Below are positions 27,463-37,127 of a stretch of DNA of 64,000 nt, one piece after another. Under the pieces are notes generated by a model that saw nothing but the letters and a program-made list of their open reading frames with translations, was not told the origin of the DNA and did not search any database. The stretch spans positions 68,964 through 132,963 of the forward strand of contig CANQKY010000001.1 of NCBI GenBank assembly GCA_947624575.1, written 5' to 3'. Both the position numbers and the translations under genes were made by a program. Numbering within the stretch: the stretch's first letter is position 1; each line of letters opens with the position of its first letter. Source of the stretch: an uncultured Clostridia bacterium (GTDB taxonomy: Bacteria; Bacillota; Clostridia; Oscillospirales; Ruminococcaceae).

Positions 27463-28329
27463 TCAACTTGCGGTTTGCATTAAGAGAATGGCCGCAGCGC
27501 GCAGAATGTTATCCGATCCCTTATATCCGTTGATATAGTATTTCAAGCTGGCGGGTCGTCTTTCGGCAACGGTAGCCATTGTCCATCCGCTGCAGGTTCC
27601 TTCTTTCACAACATAGCTTTTGGCTTCCTCTATGGTCATCATAGAGCATATCGTTTCCACCGGCATATCGGCAGTATAACCGGGCTCCTCGATGATCTCT
27701 TCAAATTCGTCCGCATCTATTGTGATCGTTTCAGCCGGTGCCGTTTCCCGGACGGGAACGGTGGCTTCTGCAGGTGGATGCTGCTCTGCCAAAACAGCCT
27801 GTGCAGGCACATTTGTTGCAGTTGCGTCGGCAGGTTTGTCTTCATGTGCTTTTGAGCTTACCGGTTGTTTACCAATCGGCATGATCTTTTTATGTGTGGA
27901 TAAGGTCTTTTGAGTTTCCGGGTGATCCGGTATGAATTGAATGCCAAAGCCTGCATCGGATAACGCCTGACTGATAGCAGAGTTTTGAGCTGCTTTCAGA
28001 TAGTCGGGAGCTTCTCCTTTCTTGCACTGGGCAATATGGCTGGCAGCCGGTTCCGTATCGCGCCTGTCAAAATAGACCCGCGCTTCCATAATCGCCAGCT
28101 GGTCGGTCAGTTTTACCAGCATAGATTTGACTTTGCCGTTAGGAAATTTCAAGCGGAACCAAAGTTTCTGATAGGGTGTGTCCAGGATCATGCCGTTCTC
28201 GGTTGCCCTCACATAATGCATGGGATCAAATCCCGGCACATGGTTCAGATTTGACACCGTGGAATTCACATGATAAATCGAATTTTCCTTTTTCATCTTA
28301 AAAATACTCCTTTCATAAATACGAAACAC
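27463..28329 (-). CDS. Uncharacterised protein, possible single-strand annealing protein
   Basis: ARVYFDRRDTEPAASHIAQC...YLKAAQNSAISQALSDAGFGIQF; sits between primase and RecD2 genes. Confidence 0.4.
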   Translation of the reverse strand: MFRIYERSIFKMKKENSIYHVNSTVSNLNHVPGFDPMHYVRATENGMILDTPYQKLWFRLKFPNGKVKSMLVKLTDQLAIMEARVYFDRRDTEPAASHIAQCKKGEAPDYLKAAQNSAISQALSDAGFGIQFIPDHPETQKTLSTHKKIMPIGKQPVSSKAHEDKPADATATNVPAQAVLAEQHPPAEATVPVRETAPAETITIDADEFEEIIEEPGYTADMPVETICSMMTIEEAKSYVVKEGTCSGWTMATVAERRPASLKYYINGYKGSDNILRAAAILLMQTAS

Positions 28330-28354
28330 CTATAAGGTTTTCTGCAAAGTCTGT

Positions 28355-30604
28355 TTAACTTGCCATTTTTTCCTGCTTTTGTTTGAGGGCGAGCGCATTC
28401 AGATACTTCTTAATGCGTTCCCCCAGCATGGTCTTTCGCCGTCCGGCGTCATTTTTGTGGATCGCCATAATCAGCATGCCTTTTTGTCCTACCATAATTA
28501 CCTTTTCCTTAGCACGGGTGATAGCGGTGTAAATCAAATTACGCTTGAGCATAATAGCATGACTTTTCATAATCGGAAGGATAACGGTGTCATACTCGGA
28601 TCCCATCGCTTTATGGATCGTTGTGGCGTATGCCAGTTCGATGTGAGCCATCTGCTCCAGATTGTATTTTGCAATACGATCCTCGGCAAACGCGATTGTA
28701 ACTTTGAGTTCACCTGTATCATCATGCTGTATTTCCCGAATGAATCCAATGTCACCGTTTGAAGCGGATGCGCCGTTCTTTGTTTGCATCACTTTATCGC
28801 CCACACGAAAGTAACGACTGCCGACTTTCAAATCAGGCAGATCGTTCTGTGATGGATTCACTAATTCGCGAATCGTCCGATTAAGCTGATCTACTGCCGT
28901 AAGACCTTCCAAGCGAAAAGGGGAAAGGATTTGCACCCGATCAATACCGTGTTTTGCCACCTGTTCACAGAATATTTGGCAAATTAAATCTGCGGCTTCC
29001 TCCTGTGTTTTACACTTCACAAACTGGAACTCATCACCGTAACGCAGATTGCTTTGATCTGCGTTGATACTTTGTGCATTTTGTGCAATCAGACTGCCCT
29101 TTTTCTGACGGAAGATCTCGTCCAGCCTTGTGACGGGAATTTTCCCACAGGAGATCATCTCCCGAAACACATCGCCGGCACCGACACTTTGCAGCTGGTC
29201 TGCATCACCTACCAAAAGCACTTTGGTGGAAGGATGTACGCGCCGAAAGAATTGCCGTGCAAGCCACATATCGATCATGGAACTCTCATCTACAATAATC
29301 ATCGCGGCATCCAGCGTTTCCTCGGATTTATCTTTTGGCATATATTCATCCTCGCTCAATAGACCAAGCATACTGTGTAAGGTGCAGGCTTGTTGTTGAC
29401 CGGTGCTTTCCGCCATACGGCGGCTTGCTCTGCCGGTCGGCGCCGCCAGCAGTATTTTTCCTTTTGGATTGAGCTGCCGGAACACTTCGATTATCGCCCG
29501 TAAAACGGTCGTTTTGCCGGTGCCGGGTGAACCGGTGATGATAGATAGATTGCTGCGAAATGCCATATAGACTGCTTCTGTCTGCTTTTGGGAGAGCGCA
29601 ATACCTAATTTGCTGCGAATTTGCTCCAGAACAGGCGCGATATCCAAATGATCGGGAACGAAGGAAAGAAGCTGTGCGATTTTCAGCGCGGTTTCATCTT
29701 CCTGAACAAAGCATTTGATGAGATAGATGTTTCCGTTACTGCTGACAACCTCTCCCTGAAGGATCATTCGATCCAAAACAGAGCATATTTCTTCGACCCT
29801 CACTCGCATTTGCGGCAGTGGTATTTTTTCATTCAAGAGTTGAGCGGCAGCTTTTATGAGCTTTTCGCTCTCTAAAAACAAATGTCCGTGCTCATTCTTT
29901 TGGGTTTCCAAAGCCGCATAAATGGCACCATGGATACGCATGGGCGAATTTGGTGGGCAGTCGCCTTTTAGAACGATTGCATCTACTCGTTTGAATCCAA
30001 AGCCGGATATCTGGCAGAGTTCATATGGATTGTTTTGCAGTATCTCAACGCTTTTGGCTCCAAAATGGTTGTAGATTTTCATTGCTGTTGCCGGCGTTAC
30101 CTGAAACGGTGAGAGCAGCATCATAATATCCCGCAGACTTCTGCTTTCAACATAGGAATTTTGGATATCCTGCAGTTTAGAGGGAGTGATCCCCTTTATT
30201 TCCAACAGCCGTTCCGGTTCATTCTCCAGAATTTTTAAGGCATCTGCGCCAAACCGCGCAACGATCAGGTCTGCGGTTTTATCCCCGATACCTTTGATTA
30301 AACGAGAAGAGAGGTATCCTTTTATTCCGTCTTTGGTCTGCGGCACAATTTCCTCACAAGATACAACTTGAAGCTGGTAGCCGTGTTTACTGCTTTGCCA
30401 CTCTCCGTCCAGAATCATGCTGACCTGATCGGTTCGCGGCAGCTCATAGCCCACGGCGACAAATCTGATGAGATGGTCGCGGTGATGATATGCGCTGCGT
30501 GCTTTCTGCGGTATGCTTTGATCGGAAGTCTTTACGCTGATCACACAGTATTTGCTTGTAGGATTGTAAAAGATAGTCCGATCATAGACGCCGAGATAAC
30601 TCAT
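28355..30604 (-). CDS. RecD2-like ATP-dependent DNA helicase
   Basis: ITGSPGTGKTTVLRAI, IIVDESSMIDMWLA, LVGDADQLQSVGAGDVFREMI, LAYATTIHKAMGSEYDTVILP. Confidence 0.93.
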   Translation of the reverse strand: MSYLGVYDRTIFYNPTSKYCVISVKTSDQSIPQKARSAYHHRDHLIRFVAVGYELPRTDQVSMILDGEWQSSKHGYQLQVVSCEEIVPQTKDGIKGYLSSRLIKGIGDKTADLIVARFGADALKILENEPERLLEIKGITPSKLQDIQNSYVESRSLRDIMMLLSPFQVTPATAMKIYNHFGAKSVEILQNNPYELCQISGFGFKRVDAIVLKGDCPPNSPMRIHGAIYAALETQKNEHGHLFLESEKLIKAAAQLLNEKIPLPQMRVRVEEICSVLDRMILQGEVVSSNGNIYLIKCFVQEDETALKIAQLLSFVPDHLDIAPVLEQIRSKLGIALSQKQTEAVYMAFRSNLSIITGSPGTGKTTVLRAIIEVFRQLNPKGKILLAAPTGRASRRMAESTGQQQACTLHSMLGLLSEDEYMPKDKSEETLDAAMIIVDESSMIDMWLARQFFRRVHPSTKVLLVGDADQLQSVGAGDVFREMISCGKIPVTRLDEIFRQKKGSLIAQNAQSINADQSNLRYGDEFQFVKCKTQEEAADLICQIFCEQVAKHGIDRVQILSPFRLEGLTAVDQLNRTIRELVNPSQNDLPDLKVGSRYFRVGDKVMQTKNGASASNGDIGFIREIQHDDTGELKVTIAFAEDRIAKYNLEQMAHIELAYATTIHKAMGSEYDTVILPIMKSHAIMLKRNLIYTAITRAKEKVIMVGQKGMLIMAIHKNDAGRRKTMLGERIKKYLNALALKQKQEKMAS

Positions 30605-30672
30605 CTTGCTTCCTCCTTTGTCTATATTGTCGTATGAGTTTTTTCATACCCTGTATCATTCCTCCCCAATCA

Positions 30673-31728
30673 TTAAGCCGCAGTTTCCTGCAACTTTTTA
30701 ACATTAAAACGCCGGCTTTCCGATACTGTTACATAGTCTGCATAGATTTCCGGATGCTGAGCCTGCAGGCGTATTAGGTTATTTTTGTTGACACTCAATT
30801 TTCGAATGGGATTATAGGTGACGGTATATGTGTTGTCTCCAATGGAACAAACAGCAGTACAGCTAGTGCCCATTTCCGCAACAATACGCCCCTGCAACCT
30901 CTTCATTTCTTTATCGAGTGCTTTGGATTGAGCATCAATCTGCTTTTTTTGCGTTTGCAATTCCGTGAAGCGGAGGACGCTGTTTGCTAATGGCAAACTC
31001 AATTTCACTTGCGGGGCGTTCTGGTCTGCCGGACCGATACTCTTTTTAATGCTGCTTAGAATCAAATCCCCGTCTTCGGTATATGGCGGCGGATTTTTTA
31101 GTTGAACATGGTCATTCCAAAAAGTACGCTCCAGTGTGATCAGTTCTTCCTCATAGGCATTGTCCCGTGTGATGTGGCGGATAATGATTTCTTCTTCGCT
31201 GTTACCGTATAGACAACAGTAAAACACCTCATCCAGATTCATGACGCACATATAGTGACGCCCTTGTGCCTCGTAATTGATAGGTACTGTTTCTTGTCCG
31301 TTTAGCCACCAGTGGTCTTTGGCATGATAGTTGGTTGTCTTGATCTCCAGAATTGCAGTTTTGCCGTTTGGCAGCGATACAAGGTAATCCACATCTGCAA
31401 GCATAAAGCGATGAATCGGATGCCGAAACATCTTTTTTGCTTTGCAAATGGGATATCCGGTTGTTTTTTGGAATATCTCGGCAACTAAATCTTCCAGCAA
31501 ATGCCCCATTTTTTTGGCTACCCAGTTGTCGCCCTCGTCTTGAATGGAAACGAGATTCAACTTTTCATAATATAGATCGCGAGCAGTCGCAAACGGAGAA
31601 ATTCCCAAAATCGCAGCAGCATCGCTGCCGCCGATGCCTTGTCTTCGATAGGATAACCACTGCTCTCTTGTGAGATTGGTTGTGTCAACAACCACCTCCG
31701 GCGTGTAGGAATCACATTCTTTTTGCAT
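30673..31728 (-). CDS. YqaJ-type viral recombinase/exonuclease
   Basis: TREQWLSYRRQGIGGSDAAAILGISPFATARDLYYEKL; ADVDYLVSLPNGKTAILEIKTT. Confidence 0.9.
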   Translation of the reverse strand: MQKECDSYTPEVVVDTTNLTREQWLSYRRQGIGGSDAAAILGISPFATARDLYYEKLNLVSIQDEGDNWVAKKMGHLLEDLVAEIFQKTTGYPICKAKKMFRHPIHRFMLADVDYLVSLPNGKTAILEIKTTNYHAKDHWWLNGQETVPINYEAQGRHYMCVMNLDEVFYCCLYGNSEEEIIIRHITRDNAYEEELITLERTFWNDHVQLKNPPPYTEDGDLILSSIKKSIGPADQNAPQVKLSLPLANSVLRFTELQTQKKQIDAQSKALDKEMKRLQGRIVAEMGTSCTAVCSIGDNTYTVTYNPIRKLSVNKNNLIRLQAQHPEIYADYVTVSESRRFNVKKLQETAA

Positions 31729-31732
31729 AAGC

Positions 31733-32599
31733 TCACGCTCTATTCTCGGCTGAGTACCGGCGCACTATTTCATGTGCGACCTCGGACACACTTTCCCAGT
31801 ATGCTTCCCAATAGAAATCGTTGGCTTCAAGCTTTGCCTTGATCAAAGAGGGAATCATTGGATCGGAAATCATGTTTTGATACTGCTCATCGGTTAGGGC
31901 TTCCACTTCATCCCATCCTTCAATTTGATCCTTAAAATCCTCAGCCCGCATACAGTCAGTATATTGCCGGCCAATAGATGAAAAAAGAAGAGAGGGAAGC
32001 GGGACGATGTGGACATTGATTTGCACACTATAATGATTGCTCTCGTATTCACTATCCAAATATTCCTCGTAACAATCTTTGGACGAGTTACATACAAAAT
32101 TGTCATGGTCAGACCAACTTGGATAGGAACCCTTCTGCATCTCATCGGCAATCATTTTGGAAAATGCCAACCTTGCGGCATGATAGTCAAGATAGACACT
32201 GACTGAGCTGCCGCTCTCATTGTCTACTGCCCAGTGTTCCTGAATGGAATATACCGTTAAAAAATGCGCATCGTCGCAAAGCGTTTTTGCCGATATTATC
32301 ATCTCAGGAGCCATGATAACCATGTCCAAGGCAATGGTTTCCAGTTTTTTGGGTTCTCCATACAATTCCGAAAACCGTTTTTCCAATTCATTGATGTCAT
32401 ACGGAGATACCGGCGGATCGAATTCGCAATAGATATCCGGTCCGGTATTATCGGTTTCTTGATCCGTTCCGTCCCTGATTTCAATGATACGACCAATCAG
32501 ACCTTCATACTCGCTTTGATCGGTTCCGATAATTTCTTCCCCGACCACATACTTGATACCATTGTAATAAAATGAATCTCCAATTTCTTTGATAACCAC
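31733..32599 (-). CDS. Hypothetical protein, first gene of the minus-strand operon
   Basis: Coherent 288-aa ORF in operon orientation. Confidence 0.6.
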   Translation of the reverse strand: MVIKEIGDSFYYNGIKYVVGEEIIGTDQSEYEGLIGRIIEIRDGTDQETDNTGPDIYCEFDPPVSPYDINELEKRFSELYGEPKKLETIALDMVIMAPEMIISAKTLCDDAHFLTVYSIQEHWAVDNESGSSVSVYLDYHAARLAFSKMIADEMQKGSYPSWSDHDNFVCNSSKDCYEEYLDSEYESNHYSVQINVHIVPLPSLLFSSIGRQYTDCMRAEDFKDQIEGWDEVEALTDEQYQNMISDPMIPSLIKAKLEANDFYWEAYWESVSEVAHEIVRRYSAENRA

Positions 32600-32827
32600 G
32601 ATATTGTGATCTCCTTTCTAATACTTTTGTGACCTCACTTTTAAAACTCCTTGCTGTGGTTGGCTAAATACGGATATTTCCTTTGCCTTTGTTCCTCCTT
32701 TCTTAAAATCAGTTGCTTGTGAGCAGCCGGTCGTGTTTTGCGCTTTCTATAGCGCAGGTACCTTCGTCTTTTCTTCATTTCACTTTCCACCTTTCTGTAT
32801 TTATTCCAAACGCTGATATGCGTTTTG

Positions 32828-32907
32828 GTAAAATAAAAAAAGCGAGAATGACACGACCGTTTACCGGTACTGTTGTTTGCTGTAAGCAAACCGGTGTCAT
32901 TCTCGCT
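32828..32907 (-). ncRNA. Structured leader element / attenuator hairpin upstream of the recombination operon
   Basis: 14-bp perfect IR (32841-32854 / 32894-32907) with internal GTTTGC-TGTAA-GCAAAC stem, followed on the minus strand by a T7 tract. Confidence 0.6.
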
Positions 32908-33075
32908 ATGTGTGGGGAGTAAAAATACCCCGATAGAATAAAAGCCGGTAAAATTCACCTGCCGATTGGCAGAATAATCCTACCGGTCTAATATACAAAC
33001 AAAAACAATATTGTGCAATGCAGTAAAACTGCTGATCCCTATAACGGAAAACGCACAAAAATCAATTACAGGAAC

Positions 33076-33104
33076 ATCATAGCACAACATATTGATTTTG
33101 TCAA
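33076..33104 (-). promoter_or_regulatory. Near-consensus sigma70 promoter for the minus-strand operon, overlapping AGCACAA-type repeats (33081, 33111)
   Basis: Minus strand TTGACA-N17-TATGAT; AGCACAACATATTGATTTT / AGCACAAGATATAGATTTTT repeat at 30-bp period. Confidence 0.8.
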
Positions 33105-33487
33105 GGGAAAAGCACAAGATATAGATTTTTGGAGCGATATGTAGAATTTTGCTTCGCCCATCGTACTTATTTAATGTAAGGACAGGTTATTCTTTATCCT
33201 TGTTGTTCTTTGAAAATTGCATAGTCCCTGTCGGAAGTTATACAGGATCAGCGGATAGTGTGCCATGACACATTTGCCGAGCGCGCCCGCTGATGAAATG
33301 ACGCATAGCGCAGCCTGAAAATACGCGGTCAAAGAGGGCGCAGGAAATGATCCGGCAGCTTTTTGAAAAATAGCTTAAGTAATTGAAAATAGGGTAGTTG
33401 TTGAAAATTCAATAGGGAAAGTAGTAAAATATATATATGTCGTGATAGATTCAAACTGTATTCACAACTGCCCGGAAAGGAGGCATT

Positions 33488-33697
33488 ATGGCAGTTGAAT
33501 TCAAAAGTAACATTTGTCATGTCACAGCAGATAAAAGGACATATTCGGTTCAAGAGATAGCCAATATTTTGCAGATCAGCAAAAGTATGGCATATACTTT
33601 GTGCAAGAATGCGCCATTCAAAACTGTGAAAATAGGCAAATATGTGCGAATCTCTAAACCCTCCTTTGATGCATGGCTTGACAGCAATAATCAGTAA
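33488..33697 (+). CDS. Excisionase-like HTH protein
   Basis: YSVQEIANILQISKSMAYTLCKNAPFKTVKIGKYVRISKPSFDAWL is an HTH_17/Xis-type protein; immediately upstream of the integrase. Confidence 0.85.
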   Translation: MAVEFKSNICHVTADKRTYSVQEIANILQISKSMAYTLCKNAPFKTVKIGKYVRISKPSFDAWLDSNNQ

Positions 33698-33709
33698 GGA
33701 GATACAGTT

Positions 33710-35095
33710 ATGGCATCTATTATTAAAAGGAAGAAATCATATTCGGTTATTTACAATTATATTGATGAAAGGGGTGAAACAAGGCAGAAATGGGAAACTT
33801 GCCATACATATAAGGAAGCACAAAAGCGGAAAGCCGAGATTGAAAATCAGCAATTTAACGGCACATTTCTTCTTCCAAATAAGCAAACCGTCGAAAGCTT
33901 TCTGCATGACTTTGTTCATACTTACGGTGTGAAAAAGTGGAGCGTGTCCATGTATGACAGCAATACTTCTCTCATTTCAAATTACATAAATCCTATTCTG
34001 GGAGATATGGAAGTGCAAGCTGTTACTGTCCGCGTTGTGGATCAGTACATTCAACAACTCCAAAAAACCCCCGCTGTGTCACGCAGTAGACGAAAAGCTA
34101 GAACTCAGTATGTAACGGATAAAACTATCGTCAAAATTATCAAAGTTCTCCGTTGCGCCTTCAACCAGGCAGTTAGGTGGGAAATAATCGGCAAAAACCC
34201 TTTTGACAATGTGGTACTGCCAAAAACGGAGTATGCAAAGCGGGATATTTGGGATGCTGATACGATCCGCAAAGCATTAGATGAATGCACGGATAGCAAG
34301 TTGTATATTGCAATGAATCTGTCATTCGCCTGTTCTTTGCGTCTGGGAGAGATACTTGGTTTGACTTGGGATAATGTGCACATTGAGGATGAAGATATTG
34401 CAAATGACAATGCGTATGTCTTCATTGATAAAGAGCTGGAACGGTGTTCCAAACAGGCAATAGAAATGCTGGGAGAAAAGGATATATACTATATTTTCAC
34501 TCCGCTCTTACCCAATACAAGCACACGGATTATTCTCAAAAAACCCAAGACAGAGTCCAGTATTCGTAAGGTGTGGTTGCCGAGAACGGTGGCCTATATT
34601 TTAAAAGAATGGAAAGCATCGCAAGATGAACTCAAGAATTTTCTCGGTGATGAGTATCAAGATTATAATCTTGTTATCGCTTTGCCAAATGGTCGACCTT
34701 GTGAAAATAGGATCATTGAGAAAGAATTCTTGGATTTGAAGAAGAAAGCAGGACTGCCCAATGTGGTTTTCCATTCTTTACGCCATTCCAGTACGTCATA
34801 TAAGTTGAAACTGAATCATGGCGACTTAAAGGCAACACAAGGTGACACTGGGCATGCGGAAATTGATATGATTACCAAAGTATATGCACACATACTTGAT
34901 GAGGACAGAAAAATCAATGCACAGAAGTTCGAAAGTGCTTTTTATGCCAATCCTGATCTGCGGAATGTAAAACCGCCGCAGAAGGAGGTGCAACCGCTGC
35001 AGATTGATCTGAATGCTTTGATTGAGCAGTTACAGAAATCCCCGGAGCTTGCAAATACTTTGGCAACGATCATATCAGCCAAATCGGCTTGCTAA
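33710..35095 (+). CDS. Site-specific tyrosine recombinase / integrase
   Basis: ACSLRLGEILGLTWDNV, FHSLRHSSTSYKL, GHAEIDMITKVYAHI (R-HxxR-H/Y set). Confidence 0.95.
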   Translation: MASIIKRKKSYSVIYNYIDERGETRQKWETCHTYKEAQKRKAEIENQQFNGTFLLPNKQTVESFLHDFVHTYGVKKWSVSMYDSNTSLISNYINPILGDMEVQAVTVRVVDQYIQQLQKTPAVSRSRRKARTQYVTDKTIVKIIKVLRCAFNQAVRWEIIGKNPFDNVVLPKTEYAKRDIWDADTIRKALDECTDSKLYIAMNLSFACSLRLGEILGLTWDNVHIEDEDIANDNAYVFIDKELERCSKQAIEMLGEKDIYYIFTPLLPNTSTRIILKKPKTESSIRKVWLPRTVAYILKEWKASQDELKNFLGDEYQDYNLVIALPNGRPCENRIIEKEFLDLKKKAGLPNVVFHSLRHSSTSYKLKLNHGDLKATQGDTGHAEIDMITKVYAHILDEDRKINAQKFESAFYANPDLRNVKPPQKEVQPLQIDLNALIEQLQKSPELANTLATIISAKSAC

Positions 35096-35163
35096 TGAGA
35101 AATTAGCAAAAAAGCGATTTTTATTAGCAAACTTCAAAAAATCGTTCGAATCCAATTAGCAAA
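35089..35163. repeat. TTAGCAAA repeats (inverted 35089-35096; direct 35103, 35124, 35156), candidate integrase arm sites
   Basis: Read directly: TTGCTAATgagaaATTAGCAA and two further TTAGCAAA copies. Confidence 0.5.
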
Positions 35164-35275
35164 TATGCAGGAAAGTATGCAAAAAATCCAATAGGATTTT
35201 GAGGAGGATTGCCGCAGGGCAGCAGAATGAAAAAAGCTGCAAGCCTTTGAAAACAAAGGCCTGCAGCGGATTTTC

Positions 35276-35350
35276 TGGCACCCCCTGCGAGAATCGAACT
35301 CACAACTAACCCTTAGGAGGGGTTTATTATCTCCATTTAACTAAGGGGGC
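35276..35350 (-). tRNA. tRNA-Arg (CCU anticodon), element-encoded, CCA encoded
   Basis: Minus strand GCCCCCT-TA-GTTA..TAAT-A-AACCC-CTCCTAA-GGGTT-..-GTGAG-TTCGATT-CTCGC-AGGGGGT-GCCA folds as a cloverleaf. Confidence 0.88.
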
Positions 35351-35384
35351 AAATGTTAAACTTATTCAGTTATATACAGTTTTT

Positions 35385-35443
35385 GGACTCGAACGAACTA
35401 CCGCTTAGGAGGCGGTCGCTCTATCCAACTGAGCTACGCAGAC
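35385..35443 (-). pseudogene. Truncated host tRNA-Arg (CCU): 5' half through anticodon arm, no matching 3' acceptor
   Basis: Minus strand GTCTGCG-TA-GCTCAGTTGGATAGAGC-G-ACCGC-CTCCTAA-GCGGT-AGTTCGTTCGAGTCCAAAAACTG; the acceptor complement CGCAGAC is absent. Confidence 0.75.
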
Positions 35444-35576
35444 ATTTTTTGGAGCCGATACCGTTGCCGTGCAGCGCATAAAGCACAACCATCGAGGCGC
35501 TGACCAACGAGGCGCTGACTAACAAGTATTATACCACAAATGCGGCGGACGGGCAACCTTTTTCTTTCTGCATATG

Positions 35577-35686
35577 AATGTATAATTATTCATTTATATA
35601 CAGAATTTCCATCTCGAATTTAGGCAATCAAACCGTAAATTCGCCCAATTTACAGCCCTTTTCGGTAATTTGTATAAATATTCAAA
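35577..35686. promoter_or_regulatory. Two ARG-box-like operators upstream of argG
   Basis: TGTATAATTATTCA (35579-35592) and TGTATAAATATTCA (35671-35684) match the TNTGAATWWWWATTCANW-type half-site pattern. Confidence 0.65.
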
Positions 35687-35847
35687 TTAGGGGTTGCATT
35701 TTGCCGCAAACCGGAGTAAAATGGAAGCATCGCAAAAATACGATTTTCCACCGTGCTTCGGACGCCTTCGCGGCAAGAGCCTCTGCCGAGCCGCTTCGGC
35801 AGGCGCTTAGGGTTCCGATCACGCAAAGCGGCAGAATGGAGATTATC

Positions 35848-37068
35848 ATGGCTGAGAAAAAAATCAAAAAGGTCGTGCTTGCCTATTCGGGCGGGCTGGA
35901 CACCTCGATCATCATTCCGTGGCTGAAGGAGAACTACGGCGATCCCGAGATCATTGCCGTATCGGGCGATGTAGGGCAGGAGGCGGAGCTGGACGGGCTG
36001 GAGGAGAAGGCTTTGGCGACCGGCGCCTCCAAGCTGTATATCGAGGATCTTCAGGACGAGTTTGTGGACGAATTTGTCTTTCCGACCCTGAAAGCGGACG
36101 CGGTGTACGAGGGCAAATATCTGCTCGGCACCTCCTTTGCAAGACCGGTCATTGCCAAGCGGATCGTGGAGATCGCCAAGGCGGAGGGCGCGGACGCCAT
36201 CTGCCACGGCTGCACCGGCAAGGGGAACGATCAGGTGCGGTTCGAGCTGACCATCAAAGCCTTTGCGCCGGAGATGACCATCATCGCGCCGTGGCGGGTT
36301 TGGGACATCAAGTCTCGCGATGAGGAGATCGACTATGCCGAGGCGCATCATATCCCGCTGAAGATCACACGGGAGACCAGCTACTCGAAGGATAAAAACC
36401 TCTGGCACCTGTCCCATGAGGGACTGGACCTGGAGGACCCCGCCAACGAACCAAAGTATGACGAGATTCTCGAAATGGGAGTATCGCCCGAAAAAGCGCC
36501 CGATCAGCCGACCTATGTGACGATCCACTTTGAAAAAGGTGTGCCGACCGCGCTGGACGGGGTGGAGATGAAAGGCTCCGATCTCATTAAGGCGCTCAAC
36601 CGGCTTGGCGGCGCGAACGGGATCGGGCTTGCCGATCTGGTGGAGAACCGGCTGGTCGGCATGAAGTCCAGAGGGGTATACGAAACGCCGGGCGGCACGA
36701 TTCTCTATCATGCGCATGATGTGCTGGAGACGATCACGCTGGATAAGGAAACACAGCATTATAAGCAGCAGATCGCTTTGAAGTTTGCCGATATCGTTTA
36801 TAACGGTCAGTGGTACACGCCGCTGCGGGAGGCGCTTTCCGCCTTTGTGGACGAAACGCAGAAAACGGTGACCGGCGATGTGAAGCTGAAGCTCTATAAG
36901 GGGAATATCATCAATGCCGGCGTGACCTCGCCCTACACCCTTTACAGTGAGGAGGTCGCCACCTTCGGTGAGGACGACGTGTATAATCAGATGGATTCGC
37001 AGGGCTTTATCAATCTGTTCGGACTGCCGATCAAGGTGAAGGCGATGCTGGACGCCAAGCGGAAGTAA
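35848..37068 (+). CDS. argG: Argininosuccinate synthase
   Basis: [28 protein letters not shown] 35848 with GGAG 6 nt upstream (track ORF over-extended). Confidence 0.97.
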   Translation: MAEKKIKKVVLAYSGGLDTSIIIPWLKENYGDPEIIAVSGDVGQEAELDGLEEKALATGASKLYIEDLQDEFVDEFVFPTLKADAVYEGKYLLGTSFARPVIAKRIVEIAKAEGADAICHGCTGKGNDQVRFELTIKAFAPEMTIIAPWRVWDIKSRDEEIDYAEAHHIPLKITRETSYSKDKNLWHLSHEGLDLEDPANEPKYDEILEMGVSPEKAPDQPTYVTIHFEKGVPTALDGVEMKGSDLIKALNRLGGANGIGLADLVENRLVGMKSRGVYETPGGTILYHAHDVLETITLDKETQHYKQQIALKFADIVYNGQWYTPLREALSAFVDETQKTVTGDVKLKLYKGNIINAGVTSPYTLYSEEVATFGEDDVYNQMDSQGFINLFGLPIKVKAMLDAKRK

Positions 37069-37127
37069 AAACAGAGAAGGCAGACTTCCGGTCTGCCTTG
37101 TCTGCATTTTTGGATAGGGGAAAACAG

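Noticed and set aside
32641-32958. 105-aa minus-strand ORF
   Set aside because: Overlaps the structured leader/terminator hairpins; low-complexity basic sequence; more likely untranslated.
35578-35847. N-terminal extension of the argG ORF
   Set aside because: ArgG homology begins at [19 protein letters not shown] 35848 has a good SD and the extension covers the ARG-box/promoter region.
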